From the NCBI RefSeq assembly GCF_022867795.2, contig NZ_CP107006.1, positions 5,022,001 through 5,086,000 on the forward strand: DNA of 64,000 bases, given 5' to 3'. The notes beneath the pieces were generated by a model, which worked only from the letters and a program-made list of their open reading frames with translations, made no database searches and was not told the DNA's origin. This DNA comes from Chitinophaga horti (GTDB taxonomy: Bacteria; Bacteroidota; Bacteroidia; Chitinophagales; Chitinophagaceae). The translations under genes were made by a program, and so were the position numbers. Of the stretch, positions 62,724 to 64,000 are shown piece after piece. The stretch's first letter is position 1, and each line of letters opens with the position of its first letter.

Positions 62724-64000
62724 TTATTTACCGGCGTACACCTTTCTGCCTCCGATATACGTGGCGACCACGCGTGTTGTAAGTATGTCCGTTACGGGCA
62801 TTTTCATCAAATCACGATCGAGCAGGATGAAGTCTGCCAGCTTACCCGGCTCCAGACTGCCTTTCTCTTTTTCTTCAAATGCCGCCCTTGCTGCCCATAT
62901 GGTCATGCCCCTTAATGCCCGCTCACGCGACAACGCATTTTCCGCCTGGAAGCCGCCCTCCGGGTAACCTTTCGCATCTACTCTACCCACCGCCGCTAAA
63001 AAGGTTTTTAACGGGCTAATATCCTCCACAGGAAAGTCGGTACCGAGGGGCAGCCAGCCATTTTGTTCGAGCAATTGCCTGTACGCATAAGCCGTTTTCA
63101 CCCGCTGATGCCCCAGCCTGCTGGCAGCCCAATACATATCGGAAGTAGCATGCGTCGGCTGTACGGAAGGCACGACACTATACTCGCCAAACAGGTGAAA
63201 GTCGGCACTGTCTACCACCTGCGCATGTTCGATACGCCAGCGCTTATCGTTCTTTCCTTTTAAAGCGGATGCGTAAATATTCAATATTTCCCGGGTGGCA
63301 GAGTCGCCTATTGCATGTGTACACATTTGTAAAGCGGTGCCGGCCATCTCCTGTGCTTTTGCCGCGAAGTAGGATTTGTCTTTCAGCAGAAAGCCTTTCC
63401 AGCCGGCCTTATCTGCATATTCGTGTAACAAACAGGCACCACGGGAACCGAGCGCGCCGTCTGCATAAAATTTCATACCACCTATGTTGATACGATCCTT
63501 CTTATATGGACCATGTTGCTTCAGCCACTGCCAGTTGGTTTCATTGTCGCTGAGCATGACGTATACGCGCATCTGAACGCTGCCGCTGCGTTGCAGGGTG
63601 TCGAGCAATAAGGCTTCTTTCAATTCCAGCCCGCAATCGGATACACTTGTAAGTCCTACCGCAAAACATTGCTGCTCGGCTGCGCGCCAACTCTTTTCAT
63701 ATTGCGCCGGGGAGGGTGATGGTATTTTGGAGGATACGAGATCTACGGCATTATCGATGAGTATACCGGTGAGGCGGCCGTTGCTCGTCTCCACCATGCC
63801 GCCGGTCAATATTTGGCCCGCTTTTACGCCCGCTGCATCCAAAGCTGCCTGGTTCACCACGGCCGCGTGACCATCCACCCGCGCGAGGAATACCGGTGTG
63901 TTGGGGAAGGCACTGTCCAATTGCGACTTGTCGGGGAAACTTTTTACGTCCCAGTCGTTCTGGTCCCAGCCGCGGCCGAGTATCCATGGTTGCGGATTGG
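62724..64000 (-). CDS. amidohydrolase family protein (YtcJ-like), 5' end outside the window
   Basis: The gene continues past base 64000: the frame reads NPQPWILGRGWDQNDWDVKS upstream of any start codon, so the first part is missing. Visible features are GRGWDQNDW (typical of the YtcJ group), LARVDGHAAVVNQAAL with a metal-type His, GGMKFYADGALGSRGACLLH and TALQMCTHAIGDSATREI. Near the end are RWRIEHAQVVDSADF and GTDFPVEDISPLKTFLAAVG with the final metal Asp. The C-terminus (FILLDRDLMKMPVTDILTTR) is the small beta domain. The family hydrolyses N-substituted amides or formamides with a zinc site. The natural substrate of YtcJ-type enzymes is unknown. The visible part is about 425 residues. Confidence 0.88.
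   Translation of the reverse strand, partial: NPQPWILGRGWDQNDWDVKSFPDKSQLDSAFPNTPVFLARVDGHAAVVNQAALDAAGVKAGQILTGGMVETSNGRLTGILIDNAVDLVSSKIPSPSPAQYEKSWRAAEQQCFAVGLTSVSDCGLELKEALLLDTLQRSGSVQMRVYVMLSDNETNWQWLKQHGPYKKDRINIGGMKFYADGALGSRGACLLHEYADKAGWKGFLLKDKSYFAAKAQEMAGTALQMCTHAIGDSATREILNIYASALKGKNDKRWRIEHAQVVDSADFHLFGEYSVVPSVQPTHATSDMYWAASRLGHQRVKTAYAYRQLLEQNGWLPLGTDFPVEDISPLKTFLAAVGRVDAKGYPEGGFQAENALSRERALRGMTIWAARAAFEEKEKGSLEPGKLADFILLDRDLMKMPVTDILTTRVVATYIGGRKVYAGK

Overview
The window comes from a Bacteroidetes genome, most probably the Chitinophagaceae (Chitinophaga-like). The grounds are two secreted proteins ending in type IX secretion (T9SS) type A sorting domains, a FecI-like ECF sigma factor, large MacB/FtsX permeases, DUF3857-transglutaminase proteins, a RemB/Wzi-like outer-membrane protein, start sites without strong Shine-Dalgarno sequences, and one TAnnTTTG-type promoter. 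This is inference from protein families; no rRNA or tRNA gene was seen. Almost everything is on the minus strand. Only three convincing genes (about 43.1-45.4 kb) are on the plus strand.

Layout. 0-6 kb: ECF sigma factor, MacB/FtsX permease and a secreted S9 peptidase. 6-14.4 kb: two tandem paralogous SGNH-hydrolase proteins carrying 9 and 12 degenerate fibronectin-like repeats and T9SS sorting tails. 14.5-18 kb: a membrane acyltransferase and an ABC-F ATPase, with a 120-bp MITE-like palindromic element between them. 17.8-18.9 kb: a gene-poor stretch with a rod-shaped RNA candidate ending in a strong terminator, and a possible 31-residue membrane peptide. 18.9-42.5 kb: a surface-polysaccharide locus of about 21 genes that reads as one or a few long operons. 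It runs from the Wza-like exporter and Wzz-like co-polymerase, through nucleotide-sugar enzymes, Wzx flippase, four glycosyltransferases and Wzy polymerase, to a RemB/Wzi-like outer-membrane protein. 43-45.5 kb: second ECF sigma factor, isopentenyl-diphosphate isomerase and an unrecognised protein. 45.9-48.7 kb: RtcB ligase, a DinB-like protein and three very small ORFs closely followed by terminators. 48.7-53 kb: two DUF3857/transglutaminase proteins. 53-56 kb: a radical SAM protein and a membrane-associated MutS-like ATPase. 56-57.6 kb: a lipoprotein and a papain-like protease. 57.8-61.1 kb: fused isobutyryl-CoA mutase. 61.8-64 kb: a NUDIX-fold regulator and an amidohydrolase cut by the window edge.

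The polysaccharide locus is the most informative part. One gene set (WbpA/B/E/D-like plus WbpG, HisH-like and HisF-like) predicts a 2,3-diacylamido uronic acid converted to an acetamidino sugar, as in Pseudomonas aeruginosa O5 O antigen. A second set (PtmE-like nucleotidyltransferase with CBS domains, LegB-like dehydratase, DegT aminotransferase, formyltransferase-like protein) resembles the first half of the GDP-legionaminic acid route. It has no NeuB/LegI synthase here and instead has a formyltransferase, suggesting an N-formylated 4-amino-4,6-dideoxy sugar. Three genes of this locus each carry an apparent single-base loss in a homopolymer run, so either the locus is decaying or the assembly has homopolymer errors.

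The sequence was read without alignment or structure prediction. Product names rest on motifs recognised by eye, and family-level names are firmer than substrate assignments.
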